The translations under genes were made by a program, and so were the position numbers. A stretch of 7,281 nucleotides of DNA, taken from the NCBI GenBank assembly GCA_964455395.1, contig CAYVWB010000120.1, forward strand, positions 1 to 7,281, in the 5' to 3' direction. Below the pieces are notes generated by a model. That model was not told the origin of the DNA. It did no database searches and was given only the letters and a program-made list of their open reading frames with translations. The DNA comes from CAYVWB01 sp964455395. Its GTDB lineage: Bacteria > Desulfobacterota > Desulfovibrionia > Desulfovibrionales > Desulfovibrionaceae. Below, in pieces: positions 5,645 through 7,281 of this stretch (its first letter is position 1; the number at the start of each line of letters is the position of its first letter).

Positions 5645-6250
5645 CTAGCCGTCCGGGGATTCGTCCTGGCGGCGGCGCTTGAGCGCTTTGCCGGCATGCC
5701 ACGCCTTGCCCACGCACGAGCCCAGAGCCCAGTAGCGGTTGTCTGGCATGGTGAGGGTGAAGGGTTTGATCTTTTCGGGGTCGGGGACGCCCTCTGTGCA
5801 GTACTGCGCTTCGGACCACACGCCCTTGATCTCGCCGATGAAGCAGGTGTTGGTGGGCAGCGTCACCGTCTGGTAAACCGTGCACTCGATGCACAGGGGG
5901 CACTCCTCGGCCATGGGCGCGTGCTCCAGGCGGCCGCGGAATGCCGTGAAGACCTCGGCCTTGCTCGTCGCGCCAGCCGAGACCAAGCCCACGTAATCCG
6001 TCTCGACGAGGTGACGTTCGCTGGGAAAGCAGACGCTGAACTGTCCCGTTTCGACAATGGCGGCGTGGCTCGCGTGACTCTGGTGGACGCCGATGGCGAG
6101 CAGGGGCGGCTTGAAGTTCACACGGCTGACCCAGCCCAGAGCCATCCAGTTCACGCCGCCGTGGCGCACCGTGCCGAGCACGGCTTGCGGCATGGGCAGC
6201 GCGAAGGCCTGGAGGTCGAGTTCCAGCTTGGCGGACGGGGCGGCGGACAT
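5645..6250 (-). CDS. Flavin reductase family (flavoredoxin-like) FMN-binding protein
   Basis: This 201-residue protein resembles the FMN-binding split-barrel flavin reductases found in sulfate reducers and other anaerobes, of which Desulfovibrio flavoredoxin is one. Supporting stretches are the N-terminal core (GTVRHGGVNWMALGWVSRV, then PPLLAIGVHQSHASHAAI), the strand FSVCFPSERHLVETDYVGLV (71-90), and the C-terminal YWALGSCVGKAWHAGKALK (173-191), which fits the family's closing motif. ECPLCIECTV carries C117, C120 and C123; one or two cysteines are common at this place, while three evenly spaced ones are notable. The start at 6250 is supported by AAGGAG on the minus strand (6261-6256), six bases upstream; the longer opening to 6322 has no such signal. 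It stands alone, convergent with nrdD and downstream of dinB across a repeat-filled gap. Binding of FMN is likely; the partner, and whether it is an electron carrier or a reductase, cannot be read from the sequence. Confidence 0.85.
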   Translation of the reverse strand: MSAAPSAKLELDLQAFALPMPQAVLGTVRHGGVNWMALGWVSRVNFKPPLLAIGVHQSHASHAAIVETGQFSVCFPSERHLVETDYVGLVSAGATSKAEVFTAFRGRLEHAPMAEECPLCIECTVYQTVTLPTNTCFIGEIKGVWSEAQYCTEGVPDPEKIKPFTLTMPDNRYWALGSCVGKAWHAGKALKRRRQDESPDG

Positions 6251-6499
6251 GGCGACTCCTTGGTTGGGGTGCGTATTGTTCTGGAGATGTTTGTACATGC
6301 AAGTTGGCGGATGTGCAACCACGGCACGCGCCAGCCGCCGCGACGTTCATCCGCGTGCAGGCCGCGCACGCCCTACATGCGTGTGGTCCGCTCTGTCCGC
6401 TTTATCCGCTTTACCCGCTTGATCCGAACCACCCGGGGAAGTCGTTCCGTCCGGTTGGTCCGGTGGGTCCGGTGGGTCCGGTGGGTCCGGTGGGTTCGG
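6251..6499. other. Gap between dinB and the flavin reductase gene
   Basis: This 249-base gap carries the flavin reductase promoter candidate and Shine-Dalgarno sequence at its left end and most of the 9-base array at its right end. No intrinsic terminator for dinB with a T-tract is visible on the minus strand, and no gene is supported. Confidence 0.6.
6290..6318 (-). promoter_or_regulatory. Candidate promoter for the flavin reductase gene
   Basis: On the minus strand, TTGCAC (6318-6313) and TACAAA (6295-6290) are separated by 17 bases, each a partial match to the sigma70 consensus. Transcription would start about 35 bases before the ATG at 6250. The palindrome TGTACA overlaps the -10 element. 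This is a modest consensus match only. Confidence 0.3.
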
Positions 6500-6520
6500 T
6501 CAGTCCGCGTCATCCGGCTT
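6386..6520. repeat. 9-base-period array (core GTCCGGTGG) spanning the dinB 3' end
   Basis: Units keep an exact 9-base register for about fifteen copies. The left part has GTCCGCTCT, GTCCGCTTT, ATCCGCTTT and ACCCGCTTG. The centre is more degenerate (about 6422-6448). Then come GTCCGGTTG and four perfect GTCCGGTGG copies (6458-6493), then GTTCGGTCA, GTCCGCGTC and ATCCGGCTT. The dinB stop codon (6502-6500) lies inside a unit, so the last residues of DinB are encoded by the array. On the dinB transcript strand the perfect unit reads CCACCGGAC, with five C and two G. Confidence 0.85.
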
Positions 6521-7281
6521 GTCTGTCGAGTCAGACGCCGTGTTGTCTGACGAACTGTCGCTCGCCAGCCCTCGACCGCGGCGTACGGCGTGTTCGCCGA
6601 ACTTGTCCCGGATGGCGTCCAGGGTCTTGTCGAGCGTTGCGGCATGGCGCTGGCGGGCGGTCTCGCCGGTCAAGTCCAGGCTCAGCTGATACGGCCCGCG
6701 CTGGAAATTGGAGACGGTGACGCCAATCAACCGAATCTTCCGCGTCAGCCGTTCGCGGTCCAGGAGATCCGCCGCAGCGGCGTAGACCGTCTCGTCGGCG
6801 TGGGTGGGTTCCCTCAGGGTCCGGGCCCGGGTCATGACGCGGAAGTCCGCGTCCTTGAGCTTGAGGGTGACGGTGCGGCCGGCGTGGCCGTCGCGCCGCA
6901 GACGTCGGCAAACCTTCACCGTGAGGTCCCAGAGGATGCGTTTGAGGGCGTCCTTGTCCCACAGGTCCTGTCGCAGGGTCGTCTCGGCCCCTTCGCTTTT
7001 GGGCGGCGTGAACGGCGTCACCTCGCGAGGGTCCACGCCCAGCGCGCGATCGTGGAGCACGCCGCCCCACTTGCCGAAGCGCTCGCGCCAGAACCGTTCG
7101 GGATACCGCAGCACGTCGCCGGCGGTCGCCACACCGAGTCGGCGCAAGGCCTCCTGGCCCCGCGCGCCCACGCCGGGAATCTTCGCCACGGGAAGCGTCC
7201 GGAGGAAACCCGTGACGGCGTGCGGCGGGAGGATGTAGACGCCGTCCGGTTTGTTGATGTCCGAGCAGATCTTGGCGAGGA
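6500..7281 (-). CDS. dinB: DNA polymerase IV, C-terminal part (partial, start outside window)
   Basis: The frame is open to the right edge and gives 259 residues before the TGA at 6502-6500. It begins inside the palm domain (LAKICSDINKPDGVYIL) and continues with the thumb helix-hairpin-helix (LPVAKIPGVGARGQEALRRLGV). The little-finger domain follows: KSEGAETTLRQDLWDKDALKRILWDL, RTVTLKLKDADFRVMTRARTL and RLIGVTVSNF. These are hallmarks of the Y-family translesion polymerase Pol IV, which copies past damaged bases with low fidelity. The catalytic acidic residues lie outside the window. After the usual end (DKFGEHAVRRGRG) there is a tail of about 22 residues rich in Ser and Asp, partly encoded by the 9-base array. 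No beta-clamp motif of the usual QLxLF type is evident in the tail. The GTG at 7189 is internal, since family sequence continues upstream of it. Confidence 0.94.
   Translation of the reverse strand, partial: LAKICSDINKPDGVYILPPHAVTGFLRTLPVAKIPGVGARGQEALRRLGVATAGDVLRYPERFWRERFGKWGGVLHDRALGVDPREVTPFTPPKSEGAETTLRQDLWDKDALKRILWDLTVKVCRRLRRDGHAGRTVTLKLKDADFRVMTRARTLREPTHADETVYAAAADLLDRERLTRKIRLIGVTVSNFQRGPYQLSLDLTGETARQRHAATLDKTLDAIRDKFGEHAVRRGRGLASDSSSDNTASDSTDKPDDAD

Noticed and set aside
6251..6322. Longer start for the flavin reductase at 6322
   Set aside because: The AAGGAG at 6256-6261 fits the ATG at 6250, and the extension carries no family sequence and overlaps the candidate promoter.
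6386..6520. CRISPR array
   Set aside because: The units are directly adjacent 9-mers with no spacers of CRISPR length and no cas genes are present.
6304..6720. Plus-strand ORF with collagen-like PVGPVG repeats
   Set aside because: The repeat residues come from the 9-base array and the rest lies antisense to dinB; no start signal.

Overview
The window is GC-rich DNA from a motile, anaerobic bacterium. The class III anaerobic ribonucleotide reductase (nrdG-nrdD), the flavoredoxin-like flavin reductase and the CheX/CheY pair together suggest a sulfate-reducing Desulfovibrionales-type delta-proteobacterium (Desulfobacterota). That placement is an inference from gene content and protein style, not from a database match.

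Layout. (1) Positions 1-659, minus strand: the N-terminal 219 residues of a response regulator with a coiled coil and the start of a GAF domain; its output domain lies beyond the left edge. (2) Positions 660-985: divergent intergenic region with a plausible sigma70-type promoter for the minus-strand gene and a run of nine C upstream of cheX. (3) Positions 986-1983, plus strand: cheX (CheY-P phosphatase) and cheY (single-domain receiver); cheY has its own candidate promoter in the gap between them. (4) Positions 1984-2802: 819 bases without a convincing gene. They hold a weak hairpin, a 9-base tandem array, a stretch of unusually low GC with palindromes and two hairpin/T-tract structures, and a pair of CTCTAGAG octamers. 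(5) Positions 2803-5548, plus strand: nrdG and nrdD, overlapping by 53 bases, followed by a strong intrinsic terminator. (6) Positions 5645-6250, minus strand: a flavin reductase family protein, convergent with nrdD. (7) Positions 6251-6499: a gap dominated by a second 9-base-period array that runs into the 3' end of dinB. (8) Positions 6500-7281, minus strand: the C-terminal 259 residues of DNA polymerase IV (dinB), whose start is off the right edge.

How the genes work together. CheX removes phosphate from CheY-type receivers, so cheX-cheY is a compact signal-termination and motor-signalling unit, and the divergent receiver-GAF protein may be a further phosphorelay member. NrdG is the radical-SAM activase that installs the glycyl radical on NrdD, and NrdD makes dNTPs without oxygen. 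DinB and the flavin reductase look like independent single genes.

No CRISPR array, tRNA, rRNA, insertion sequence or prophage gene was found. No clearly new system is visible. The most interesting unexplained material is the two 9-base-period arrays, each downstream of a gene and C-rich on that gene's transcript strand, and the unusual leader region before nrdG-nrdD.
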